Assembly: GCA_963786195.1 (NCBI GenBank)
Contig: CAWAYH010000001.1
Span: 410,739 to 474,738 of the forward strand
Direction of reading: 5' to 3'
Source: CAWAYH01 sp963786195
GTDB taxonomy: Bacteria; Acidobacteriota; Vicinamibacteria; Vicinamibacterales; 2-12-FULL-66-21
Length of the DNA stretch: 64,000 nucleotides
Both the position numbers and the translations under genes were made by a program. This document shows, piece by piece, positions 38,048 to 47,004 of this stretch. The notes under the pieces were generated by a model. It did no database searches. It worked only from the letters and a program-made list of their open reading frames with translations, and was not told the DNA's origin. Position 1 is the first letter of the stretch. Every line of letters starts with the position of its first letter.

Positions 38048-39479
38048 CTATTTCTGCAGGCTGAGTCCGACCTTGCGGCACGTCTTCCATCACGCGCAGC
38101 AGGTTGCCGCTCCAGATCTTGCCGATCTGCTCTTCGGTGTAGCCGCGGCGCACCAGCTCGAGCGTGACGTTGAACGTCTCGCTCGCATCGTTCCAGCCGT
38201 CGATGCCGCCGCCGCCGTCGAAGTCCGACGAGATGCCGACGTGGTCGATGCCGATCTTCTTGACGATGTAGTCGATGTGATCGACGAAGTCCTTGACCGT
38301 CGGCCGCGGCGGCGGCGGGAACTTCGCGTTGAGATCGGCGAGCTTCTTCTCGACCTCGGCCCGCTTGTCGTCCGGCAGCTGGGCGAGCGCGCCGCCTCGT
38401 CCGCGTCCCCGGCCCTGTCCGCCGCCTTCCGCGGCAGCCTGCGCTCCGCCGCCCGCTGCCGCACCTGCCGCGCCGGCTCCGGCGCCCTGGCCGCGCCCCG
38501 ACCGCCGCCTCCGCCGCCGCCGCGTCCGCCACGCCCGAGGCTGCCCGCGGGCAGGCCGAACTCCTGCTCCAGCGCCGCCAGCGCTGCCACTCGTTCTGGC
38601 GAGGGCGGATCGGTCTTGACGTAGTTGCCGAGCGCGACCGCCTGCACGACGCCGCCGTTCTTCTTGAGCGCCAGCAGCAGCTCGTCGTCCATGTTGCGGC
38701 TGAGTGATCGCACACGGCGCGCGCACCCGAGTGCGAGGCGATGACCGGTGCCTTCGACAGCGCGATCGCCTGCAGATTGGCGTCCTTGGACGGGTGGGAG
38801 ATGTCCACCATGATCCCCCACTTGTTCAGCTCGGCGATGACCTGCTTGCCGAGCGGCGAGAGACCGTTCCACTTGAAGCCCTGGGCCTCGCCGGTGTTCG
38901 AGTCCGCGAGCTGGCTGTGGCCGTTGTGCGCGAGCGAGAGGTAGCGGGCCGCCGCGATCGTAGAACTCCTTGACGCGCGTGATCGCCGTCGTCTCGTCGC
39001 CGAGCGGATAGCCGTTCTCGACGCCGATGAGCGCGACCTTCTTCCCCTTGCCGTTGATGCGTCGCACGTCGGCGGCCGTCAGCGCCAGCTCGATCTTGTC
39101 CGGCGCGATCTTCTCGGTCAGCCGGTGGATCGCGTCGAACTTGGCAATCGCCTGCTTGTAGGCCGCGTCGTAGCCTTCGGGCGTCAGCTCGCCCTGGCCC
39201 GACGTAGACGATGAAGAACGATGCGTCGAGCCCGCCCGCGATCATCTTGGGCAGGTTGACCTGGTTGTCAAGATCCTGCGTGTAGTTGCGCTCGGCGGTG
39301 AAGTCGTCCGGCGCTGATGTCGTTGTGCGTGTCGAGCGCGATCACGCGCTCGTGAATCGCGCGCGCCTTCTTGATCAGCGCATCATCGTTCTGCGGCGCC
39401 TGGGCCGAGGGAACGACGACGAGCAGCGTCGGCTGATCGCGAAGGCAGGACGCCAGCGCTGCCGGAACATCCTGTTCAT
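38048..39479 (-). CDS. Exported membrane dipeptidase (M19) with Gly/Arg-rich insert, frameshifted
   Basis: About 477 residues if joined. After an N-terminal signal region come IHERVIALDTHNDI (HxD metal ligands), ALIGVENGYPLGDETTAITR (bridging Glu), APVIASHSGARAVCDHS and GIDHVGISSDFDGGGGIDGW. All are landmarks of renal-dipeptidase-type M19 enzymes, which cleave dipeptides and beta-lactams. A Gly/Arg/Ala-rich insert lies around 38380-38570, where M19 enzymes normally have none. Five or more shifts occur. The last codons are taken from the frame ending VGLSLQK at 38048. Confidence 0.8.
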
Positions 39480-39530
39480 CTGCCTGCAACTCCTCCGAAC
39501 GCGGCACCGGCGCCGGTCCGCAGCGATGTC

Positions 39531-42014
39531 TCATCGCCATTCCACTCGGCTGCGCAGGACGCCATCGATCCGATGCGTCTGGCCGCAGCGCGGCGACGGG
39601 ATCGTGGCCTGGCGCGGTGTACCCGGCGACGAGCGCGGCCACCACGAGAATCGCGGCAAGGCCCGCGACCATCCGGAAATCGCTCGACGCGACGCCGAGC
39701 AGCCCGGCCTCGATGAGGCGGCCGAGCGCAAGCGAGAGCACGATGCCGAGACCGACGCCGATCGCGGTGAGCCGCCCCGTCTGCCCGACGGTCAGCCGCA
39801 GGACGTCGCGCCGGCTCGCACCGAGCGCGATGCGCACCCCGATCTCGTGGCGTGCGCTGCGTCACGAGTAGGCCATCACGCCGTAGACGCCGACGACCGC
39901 GAGGATCAGCGCGAGCGCCGCCGAAGACGGTCATGATCGCCGCCGAGGTACTGCAGGCCGATCGTCCGCTCGCTGAGCGACTGCGCGCATCGACATCAGG
40001 TCGAACACCGGCTGCGTCGGAGTCGACCGCGCGGACAGCGCCGGCGCGACCGCGCCGGCCGCCGTCGAGGGATCGCCGGTCCGTCCGGACCATGAGCGCC
40101 GATGTAGCTGGACGGGCGCCTGCGCGCATCGGCCGGTAGAGCGTCGGATCGTTGCGCGTGCGAACCAGTCGTGGATGATGTCGCCGCAGACGCCGACCAC
40201 GGTGAGCCACGGCCCGTCGTGCCAGTCCTCATGCGCCGCCCGATCGGATCGTCGCCGGGCCAGTACTTCGCTCGCCATCGACTGGCTGACGATCGCGACG
40301 GGCTGCGTGCCCTCGCGATCGGCGGCCGAGAAACCGCGTCCGCTCACGAATCGGGATCGCGCATCACCGTGAAGACGTCCGCCGTCGCGACTCCGGTAGT
40401 CGACGACCGGCGGGTTTGCCGGATCGGGATTCGGCTGCCCGTCGATCTCGATCGCGCGCGCCGGAGTTGCTGCCGATCGCCGGCATGATGTTCGACGGCC
40501 GCGGCATGCTCGACGCCCGGCACGGCGGCGAGCCGTTCGACCGCTGCGCGTCGACGAAGCGCCGCGCGCATCGGCGGCATCGGGATACCGGCCCTCGGGC
40601 AGCACCAGTCGTCATCGTCAGGAGCGCCGTCGGGATCGTAGCCCTGAGGTCCGTTCAGGAAGCGGTTGACGCCGAGGCGCTCGAGCCCGGAGGCAACGAG
40701 CAGCGGCAGCGCGATCGCCATTTCGGCGATGACGAGGCCGCGGCGGAGGCGGCTGCTGCCGCGCCGGCGGTTGCCGAGCGGCCGCCTTCCTTGAGCGCTT
40801 CCGCGACCTGCGGTCTCGACGCCTGCAGCGCGGGCAGCAGCGCCGAAGACGCACGGCGGCGAGGACGCGCGAGCGCCGACGGTGAACGACACCAGCCGCA
40901 GCGTCGAGGTCGAGCGTGTCCAACCCGGCGACGAAGCGCAGGATGCTTGGCCGGCATGCTGACGCCGACCAGCAGCGCAGCGCCGACCCAGGCCGCGAGC
41001 CGAGCGCCGCCGGGATCGCGAGCAGCGCGAGCATGAGGCTCTCGAGTCAGCAGCTCGCGGATGACGCGTCCCCGTCTCGCGCCGATCGCCAGCCGGACGG
41101 CGATCTCCCGCTGCCGCTCCGCGCCGCGCGCGAGCAGCAGGTTGGCGATGTTCGCGCACGCAATCAGCAGCACGAACGACCGCCGACGCCTGCCAGAGCG
41201 AGAGGATCGGACCCAGGCCCTCGTCGAGCATGCCCTGCGCGAGCGTGTAGCACGCGCACGCCGCGGTCGCGATTGCGTCTCGGGATGCTCGCGCTGCAGG
41301 CGCTCGCCGATCACCGCCATCTGCGCCTGCGCGTCTTCGAGCGATCGTCCGGCCGCGAGCCGGCCGATGACGGTGAGGTAGCGGCGCGTCGCGCCGGCGC
41401 GGCGGCTCCGGGTCGAACGCCAGCGGCGCCCAGATCTCGGCGCCGATGCGGAAAGTCGAACGCCGGCGGCGCGATCCCGATGACCTGGTAGCGGCTCGCC
41501 GTCGATCGACGATGGTCCGTCCGACGATGCGCCGGATCGCCGTCGAACCGGCGCTTCCAGAGGCCGTCCGATGATCACGACACGTCGATGACGGCCGAAC
41601 GTCTCGTCGTCCGGCACGAAGCCGCGGCCGAGCGCCGGCGGATGCCGAGCGCGTGCGAAGAAGTCCGCCGAGACGTGGAAGCCGGCCAGCCGCTCGGGCT
41701 CGTCGCGTGCCGACGAGGTTGGCGTCCCACCATTCGAACGCCGACGAGATCGCTCGATCGTGTCCGCCTGCGTCCGCCAGTCGAGGAAGTTGGCTGGCGA
41801 GACCGCCTCCCGCCGGTCCTGGTCCCGCCGCGCGTTCAGCGAGGAGGGTGCGATCCGGTCGACGTCAGCGGGTGAACGGACGCAGCACCATCCGATCGAC
41901 GATGGCGAAGATGGCGGCGTTGGCGCCCAGACCGAGGCCCAACGTCAGGATGACGATGGCGCTGAGCCCCGGCCGCTGGACGATGGCTCGAAGGGAATGG
42001 CGGAGTGTGAGCAT
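39531..42014 (-). CDS. ABC transporter permease of the acidobacterial duplicated (ADOP/MacB-like) type, heavily frameshifted
   Basis: About 828 residues if joined. It begins MLTLRHSLRAIVQRPGLSAI, then VILTLGLGLGANAAIFAIVD, the typical MacB-like periplasmic-core start. Further pieces are PANFLDWRTQADTIE, RDEPERLAGFHVSADFF, GRLAAGRSLEDAQAQMAVIG and NIANLLLARGAERQREIAVR (FtsX motif). A second half repeats this plan and ends near GYTAPGHDPVAALRPDASD. The product of this family is a double FtsX permease of unknown substrate, often lacking a neighbouring ATPase; none is seen here. A dozen or more shifts interrupt the frame. Confidence 0.82.
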
Positions 42015-42026
42015 GGACAATTCTAG

Positions 42027-42084
42027 GTTCAAAGGGTTCAAAGGTTCAGAAGTTCAAGACGTTCAGGGGGTTCGGGAGGTTCAG
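42027..42084. repeat. GGTTCAAAG-type tandem array
   Basis: Six or so imperfect units (GGTTCAAAG, GGTTCAGAA, GTTCAAGAC, GTTCAGGGG, GTTCGGGAG) lie in the 120-bp divergent spacer between the ABC permease and the NTF2-like gene. Confidence 0.85.
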
Positions 42085-42134
42085 TGATACTTCGCGCGGG
42101 TGGCGGCAAAGAGACTATCTGGAGGTAACGTCAC

Positions 42135-43022
42135 ATGTCGCGATTTGCCGTCGGTCTCGCGTTGCTGGTGTCGTTCGCCCCAGCGTTCGTCCCTGCGCAA
42201 GAGCAGATTCCGCCGCCGCTTGCTGCCATGGCGGACAGCGAACGCGAGTTTGCCCGTGCGGCGCGCGACAAGGGATGGCGGGACGCGTTCCTGGAGTTCT
42301 TTGCAGACGACGCGATCGCGTTTTCGCCCGCGGTCATCAAGGCGAAAGAACGGATCAGCAAGCAGCCGTCCCAGCCGTTCTCGGAGATCGAGCTGATCTG
42401 GGAGCCGCGCACGGGAGACGTCGCGGCCAGCGGCGATCTGGGGTGGCTCACCGGTCCGAGCAGAATCATCAACTACCTGAAAGACAAGAAAGCGAATACG
42501 GGGTGTTACCTGTCGGTGTGGCGCAAGCAGCCGGACGGCCGCTGGCGCGTCATCATCGACATCGGCGCCGACTCGCCAGAGCCGGTCCCGTTCGCTCCGG
42601 GATTCACCCGCATCGCGTTCGGCGATCGCTACACCGGGAAGGACGGGAAAGACGCCTCCGCCCGTAGCCTCGTCGAGGCCGATCGGGATCTCGACGCGAA
42701 AATCGCAGCGCAGGGGACGGCACGTGCGTACGCCGAGCGGCTCACGCCCGCCTCGCGCCTGCACCGGTGGGGGACCGTGCCGACGATCGGCCGGGACGCG
42801 ATCGCGAAATGGCTCGAGGCCAACGCAACCTCCTCGACCGCGCAGCACGGCGCCGCCGAGGCCGCCGCGTCCGGAGACTTCGGCTACACCTACGGGACCT
42901 ACGAGGTCACGGCGCCCAAGCCGAATGCCGGCATCTACGTGCGACTCTGGTCGCGTGACGCCGCCGGCCGCTGGTGGGTGATGGTCGACATCACCCAGAC
43001 CTTCAAATCTACTCAGCCCTGA
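42135..43022 (+). CDS. Exported protein with two NTF2-like (DUF4440/SnoaL-type) domains
   Basis: 295 residues with signal peptide MSRFAVGLALLVSFAPAFVP. Domain 1 (about residues 30-140) has REFARAARDKGWRDAFLEFF and DDAIAFSP, with LSVWRKQPDGRWRVIIDIG at its end. Domain 2 (about 180-290) ends YVRLWSRDAAGRWWVMVDIT. Each follows the DUF4440 cone fold. Function is unknown; some members bind small ligands or act as isomerases. RBS GGAGGT lies 7 bp before the ATG. The last 93 bp are repeated at 44527-44619, beyond an accessory insert. Confidence 0.85.
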   Translation: MSRFAVGLALLVSFAPAFVPAQEQIPPPLAAMADSEREFARAARDKGWRDAFLEFFADDAIAFSPAVIKAKERISKQPSQPFSEIELIWEPRTGDVAASGDLGWLTGPSRIINYLKDKKANTGCYLSVWRKQPDGRWRVIIDIGADSPEPVPFAPGFTRIAFGDRYTGKDGKDASARSLVEADRDLDAKIAAQGTARAYAERLTPASRLHRWGTVPTIGRDAIAKWLEANATSSTAQHGAAEAAASGDFGYTYGTYEVTAPKPNAGIYVRLWSRDAAGRWWVMVDITQTFKSTQP

Positions 43023-43024
43023 GC
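42932..43024 (+). repeat. Direct repeat B, first copy (3' end of the intact NTF2-like gene)
   Basis: 93 bp from CATCTACGT through the TGA stop and one more base match 44527-44619 with two mismatches. The flanking sequences differ on both sides. Confidence 0.95.
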
Positions 43025-43027
43025 TGG

Positions 43028-43591
43028 TCAAACGGTTGTGTACCGAGGAAGACGGCGGATATTGACGCCGCCTGCCCAACCGTCTTGCATTCCTACATCA
43101 AGCTGCAAGTTCGGTTGAGCTAGCTGCTGCCACACTCCCAGAGCCCGCGAGTCGCCATGCACAGCACGATCTGCCACTAGATCGCACATCTCACGATGCG
43201 TTTCGAGATCGATCAGCCGACGCGTGCGCGAGATGGTCGAATGATCCGGCGGTGCATCTGGGAAGGCAAGGCCCAGAAAGTCCCGGAGCGTCAGCGAATC
43301 CGCCGCCCGCCACGCGATGCCGCGCTCGGAGTCGATGCCTTCGACGTAGCCGATCAACAACAGCCGGAAATAAATCCCCGGCGGCAGGCTCGGCCGGCCG
43401 ATCGTCTCGGCGTAGAAGAGGGCACACTGGGCTTCGGCGAAATCGTCGAACCCGTGTTGGTGCAGCAGCTGATTCAAGCGCGTATAGAACGGGTGACTCG
43501 CCGCGGTCGGCAAATCAGTGGTCGTGACCCACATGCTCGGTTGCCGAACCCGTGTACGGTTGCCCATCGCCATGCGCGAAGTGTAGTCCAC
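43028..43591 (-). pseudogene. Transposase remnant, N-terminal DUF772 domain (IS1182/IS5-like)
   Basis: The first 150 or so residues match the N-terminal half of IS1182-type transposases: QLLHQHGFDDFAEAQCALFY, GRPSLPPGIYFRLLLIGYVE, GIDSERGIAWRAADSLTLRD and PDAPPDHSTISRTRRLIDLE. The DDE catalytic half is missing; the frame ends after about 35 unrelated residues, next to repeat B copy 1. It is a dead fragment marking the left edge of an insert. Confidence 0.82.
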
Positions 43592-43656
43592 GCGATTCGA
43601 TCCTGTCGATTTCTGACGACGAGCTGTCTCACGACGGCCTGGGACGTTTCATCGCA

Positions 43657-44061
43657 CTACGATTTCGCAGTCGACGCCGGCTGTGGCTTGCGCTGGTACT
43701 CGGCTTTTGGTTCGGCCAAGTAGAATGGGTTGCCATCAGGGTCTTGGAAGTTCGCCACAAGGAGCTGTGTATCGTCAACGATATCACCGCGAAACACGAC
43801 ACCTCGGGCCTTGAGCTTCGCGACGGTTTCGCGAATGGGCTCGCTCGAGCGGAAGCCGATCGTCATTGACCCGACACGACCCGCCGGGTTTTGCGCAGAT
43901 GCGGGATGCAGGCCAATCGTCAACCCGTGACCGGCGTCAATGGAGGCCCAGTGGTCGCCATAACGCTCGAGTAGCGTCAATCCCAACGCCTCGAGGTAGA
44001 ACCGCACGGCCGCGTCCATGTCGCTCACAAAAATAGTCGGCATCCCGCCCGAAATGGTCAT
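43657..44061 (-). CDS. VOC-superfamily (glyoxalase/bleomycin-resistance-like) protein
   Basis: 134 residues, intact: MPTIFVSDMDAAVRFYLEAL, TLLERYGDHWASIDAGHGLT and LVANFQDPDGNPFYLAEPK. The paired beta-alpha-beta-beta-beta modules and the terminal DPDGNPFYLAE motif are typical of the VOC fold. Members include glyoxalase I, dioxygenases and antibiotic-binding proteins. The substrate here is unknown. It is divergent from a GntR-type regulator fragment and lies inside the insert flanked by repeat B. Confidence 0.88.
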   Translation of the reverse strand: MTISGGMPTIFVSDMDAAVRFYLEALGLTLLERYGDHWASIDAGHGLTIGLHPASAQNPAGRVGSMTIGFRSSEPIRETVAKLKARGVVFRGDIVDDTQLLVANFQDPDGNPFYLAEPKAEYQRKPQPASTAKS

Positions 44062-44122
44062 GCGACACCCCCTTGACTAGCGGTATCCTGTCGCTCGGAA
44101 CGCGACAAGCACAAGAGCCATT

Positions 44123-44476
44123 TTGAACGCGGCCATGAAGCGCGCGGCCAGACTGAATGCCCTGCCCGTTTTTCTTGATCCGGCCGCAATCACGCCGTTA
44201 TGGCTGCAACTCTCCATCAGCCTCAGGATGGCGATTGCCAACGGCCGATTGAGTCCGGGTGGGCGCTTGCCGTCAACGCGTCAGCTCGCGCGCCAGCTCA
44301 ACGTGTCGCGCAATACCGTGATGGCTGCCTATGACCATTTGGCGGCTCGGGGCCTCCTAATCGGCTGCACGGGCGCCGGCTCCTTCGTAGCCAACACGGT
44401 TCCGGCCTGCACGCCGGCCCAGATTTGGTTTCAGGATGTCTCGGACAATCTGCTGGCCCTGGCAGCACTGCCTTGA
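44123..44476 (+). pseudogene. GntR/MocR-type regulator, truncated after the DNA-binding domain
   Basis: 117 codons from TTG 44123, or from the ATG at 44135. The winged-helix domain is clear: PLWLQLSISLRMAIANGRLS, PGGRLPSTRQLARQLNVSRN and TVMAAYDHLAARGLLIG. MocR proteins continue with a 350-residue aminotransferase domain, which is absent. After the stop, PLSDEAMPDLRHGLLGH is legible in another frame up to the edge of repeat B copy 2, so the gene appears cut off there. It may still make a short DNA-binding protein, but loss of function is likelier. Divergent from the VOC gene, its probable former target. Confidence 0.65.
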
Positions 44477-44526
44477 CCCCGCTCAGTGATGAGGCCATGC
44501 CCGACTTGCGCCACGGCCTGCTAGGC

Positions 44527-44619
44527 CATCTACGTACGACTCTGGTCGCGTGAGGCCGCCGGCCGCTGGTGGGTGATGGTCGACATCACCCAGACCTTCA
44601 AATCTACTCAGCCCTGAGC
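44527..44619 (+). repeat. Direct repeat B, second copy (orphan 3' end of the NTF2-like gene)
   Basis: Matches 42932-43024 with two mismatches. It begins abruptly after GGC at 44526. From 44620 to 44751 I see no gene; this is the leader of the next S9 peptidase gene. Confidence 0.95.
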
Positions 44620-44751
44620 GACCGTATCGGGTCGAGTTGTGCGGCGCGGGCGCGCGGGCTGCCGCGCACCTTCAGTTGCGCGTCAGCCTCGTGATATCTT
44701 TCCGTCTGTAAACCCATCAGCCAGGCCCCAGGACAGGCAAGGAGCAGCCTC

Positions 44752-47004
44752 GTGACCGACTCGATCTCCTCGACGTTCGTCCGCTTTGCGGTCGCCGTGT
44801 CGTCCGTCGCCTTCGTCTTTTCGATCTCGCCGAGCGCCCAGGATCGCCTGAAGGAGATGCCCGGCTATCAGCAGTACCAGAAGATGTCGCCGCAGCTGCC
44901 CACCGCCGTGCGGTCGGGACAGCTCAACGCGACGTGGGCGGCCGATGGAAAGACGTTCGAGTACACGCAGGACGCGAAGCGGTTCACGTATGACGTCCTG
45001 GCGAAGCGCGCGACAGAAAGCGGCCCGGCGCCCGAAGCCGCGCCGGCGGGAGGACGAGGTCGCGGTGGACGTGGCGGAACCGGCGTCGAGCGCGGGCGTC
45101 AGGCGGCGTCCGCCGACTCGCCGGATGGCACGCTGAAAGCGTTCTATCGCGAGGAGAAACCCGGGCCTGACGGATCGCGCAAGCGCAACCTGTGGGTCAG
45201 CGATGTCGTCGCCAAGAGCGAGTCGCCGATTACGACGGACGGAAACGACCGCGACCGAATCAAGTACGGAACCGCGAGCTGGGTGTACGGCGAGGAGCTC
45301 GGCCAGACGACCGCGATGTGGTGGTCACCCGACAACCGCAAGCTCGCGTACTACCGGTTCGACGAGAAACAGGTGCCGGACTACTACCTGCAGCTGCGGC
45401 AGACCGAAGTCCAGAGCGCCATCGACAGCGAAGCGTACCCGAAGGCCGGGGCGCCGAATCCGGTGGTCGACCTGTTCGTGTACGACACGACGTCGAAGAA
45501 GAGCACGAAGATTGACGTCCGCGACGGCAAGCCGTTCGACGCCAGCGTGGTCGGCCACTACGTGTATCGGGTGTCGTGGTCGCCGGACGGCCGCGAGCTG
45601 ATCTTCAACCGCACCAACCGCCGGCAGAACGTCATGGAATTCGTCGCCGCCAACCCGGACACCGGCGCGACGCGCGTCATCGTCCGCGAGGAGTGGCCGA
45701 CGGGCTGGGTCGACAATCGTCCGCCGATGACATTTCTCAAGGACAACAATCGGTTCATCTGGGAATCAGAGCGCAACGGGTGGGCCAACCTCTATCTGTA
45801 CGACCTCAGCGGAAAGCTGATCAATCCGATCACCACGCATACGACGTTCGAGGTGACCGGGCTCGTCAAGATAGACGAGGCGGCGGGACTCGTCTTCTAT
45901 ACCGCGCGCGGCGGCGACAACCACATGAAGGTCCAGCTGCACCGCGTGCGTCTGGACGGGAAGGGCGACGTTCGCCTGACGGATCCAGCCTTCAATCACT
46001 CGATTGGCAGCTGCATGGGCGGCGGTGGTGGTGGTGGCGGGCGCGGCGGGTTCGGCGCTGCTGGGGCATGCGGTATTTCGCCGGACAACAAGTACTTCAT
46101 CGACGTCTACCAGACCCACGATACGCCACCGGCGACGCGTCTCGTCGAGGCCGGTGAAGGGGCCAACGCCGGGAAAGTGGTGGCGGAGCTGGCCGAGAGC
46201 GACCTGACGAAGTTCAACGAGCTGGGGCTGAAGAAAGCGGAGATGTTCACCTACAAAGCCGCGGACGGCAAGACGACGCTGCGCGGCATCATCCAGTTTC
46301 CGTCGACCTTCGATCGGACCAGGAAGTATCCGGTGCTCGTTCCCGTTTACGGCGGGCCCGCGTCGGGTGGCAACACCGCCCGCGAAACGTTCGTCACCCC
46401 GAGCGCCGTGACGGAATACGGGTTCCTGGTGGTCAACCTCGATTCGCGCGCCGCGCCAGGAATGGGCAAGCGGACGCTGGATTCCATCTATCAGAAGCTC
46501 GGTCAGGTCGAGATCGACGACATGGCGGAGGGCGTGAAGGCGTTGTGGAGCCGGCCCTACGTCGACAAGGCGCGCGTCGGCATGTACGGCACGTCGTACG
46601 GCGGCTACTCATCCGTGATGTCGATTCTTCGCCATCCGGACGTCTACGCGGCAGCCTCGGCGTCGTCGCCCGTCACCGCCTGGTACCACTACGACTCGAT
46701 CTACACCGAGCGCTACATGTGGATCCCGCAGGAGAACAAGGCGGGATACGACGCCGGCAGCGCCATGACCTACGCGAAGAACCTCAAGGGCCGTCTGATG
46801 CTGTATTACGGGACGCAGGACAACAACGTGCACCCGTCGAACATGATGCAGCTCATCACGGCACTGCAGCAGGCGGGGAAGAGCTTCGACGTGCAGGTCG
46901 GACCCGATCGCGGCCACAGCGGCATCAATCAGGATCGGATGATGGAGTTCTTCATCGAGAACCTGATCGTCCGGCCAGCGATGCAGACGACGACATCGCA
47001 GTAA
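44752..47004 (+). CDS. Exported DPP4-like S9 peptidase with Gly/Arg-rich inserts
   Basis: 750 residues, frame intact, from GTG at 44752. The signal segment FVRFAVAVSSVAFVFSISPS precedes a DPPIV-type propeller (GTASWVYGEELGQTTAMWWS, KLAYYRFDEKQVPDYYLQL). An RG-rich tract (GGRGRGGRGGTGVERGR) and a Gly run (MGGGGGGGGRGGFGAAG) interrupt it. The catalytic domain has Ser in MYGTSYGGYSS, Asp in YYGTQDNNVHPSN and His in DRGHSGINQ. It releases X-Pro or X-Ala dipeptides. The stop TAA directly abuts the stop of the convergent rtcR gene. Confidence 0.9.
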   Translation: MTDSISSTFVRFAVAVSSVAFVFSISPSAQDRLKEMPGYQQYQKMSPQLPTAVRSGQLNATWAADGKTFEYTQDAKRFTYDVLAKRATESGPAPEAAPAGGRGRGGRGGTGVERGRQAASADSPDGTLKAFYREEKPGPDGSRKRNLWVSDVVAKSESPITTDGNDRDRIKYGTASWVYGEELGQTTAMWWSPDNRKLAYYRFDEKQVPDYYLQLRQTEVQSAIDSEAYPKAGAPNPVVDLFVYDTTSKKSTKIDVRDGKPFDASVVGHYVYRVSWSPDGRELIFNRTNRRQNVMEFVAANPDTGATRVIVREEWPTGWVDNRPPMTFLKDNNRFIWESERNGWANLYLYDLSGKLINPITTHTTFEVTGLVKIDEAAGLVFYTARGGDNHMKVQLHRVRLDGKGDVRLTDPAFNHSIGSCMGGGGGGGGRGGFGAAGACGISPDNKYFIDVYQTHDTPPATRLVEAGEGANAGKVVAELAESDLTKFNELGLKKAEMFTYKAADGKTTLRGIIQFPSTFDRTRKYPVLVPVYGGPASGGNTARETFVTPSAVTEYGFLVVNLDSRAAPGMGKRTLDSIYQKLGQVEIDDMAEGVKALWSRPYVDKARVGMYGTSYGGYSSVMSILRHPDVYAAASASSPVTAWYHYDSIYTERYMWIPQENKAGYDAGSAMTYAKNLKGRLMLYYGTQDNNVHPSNMMQLITALQQAGKSFDVQVGPDRGHSGINQDRMMEFFIENLIVRPAMQTTTSQ

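Larger units (their letters stand above)
31000..42014. other. Zone of very dense single-base frameshifts across six genes
   Basis: From the N-terminus of the membrane protein at 31.0 kb to the start of the ABC permease at 42.0 kb, every gene switches frame repeatedly. In the DUF2339 gene I place shifts near 32425, 32965, 33450, 33625, 33705, 33800, 33970, 34335, 34640, 34805, 35390, 35515 and 35865. Most move the frame by +1 and lie in GC-rich runs. Outside the zone breaks are far rarer, roughly one per several kb. Unrelated genes on both strands are affected while protein sequence stays sensible on both sides of each break. The simplest reading is a poorly polished part of the assembly. Confidence 0.8.

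Noticed and set aside
31000..42014. Programmed frameshifting as an explanation for the broken genes
   Set aside because: Too many sites, no slippery-sequence or stem pattern in common, and both strands affected.
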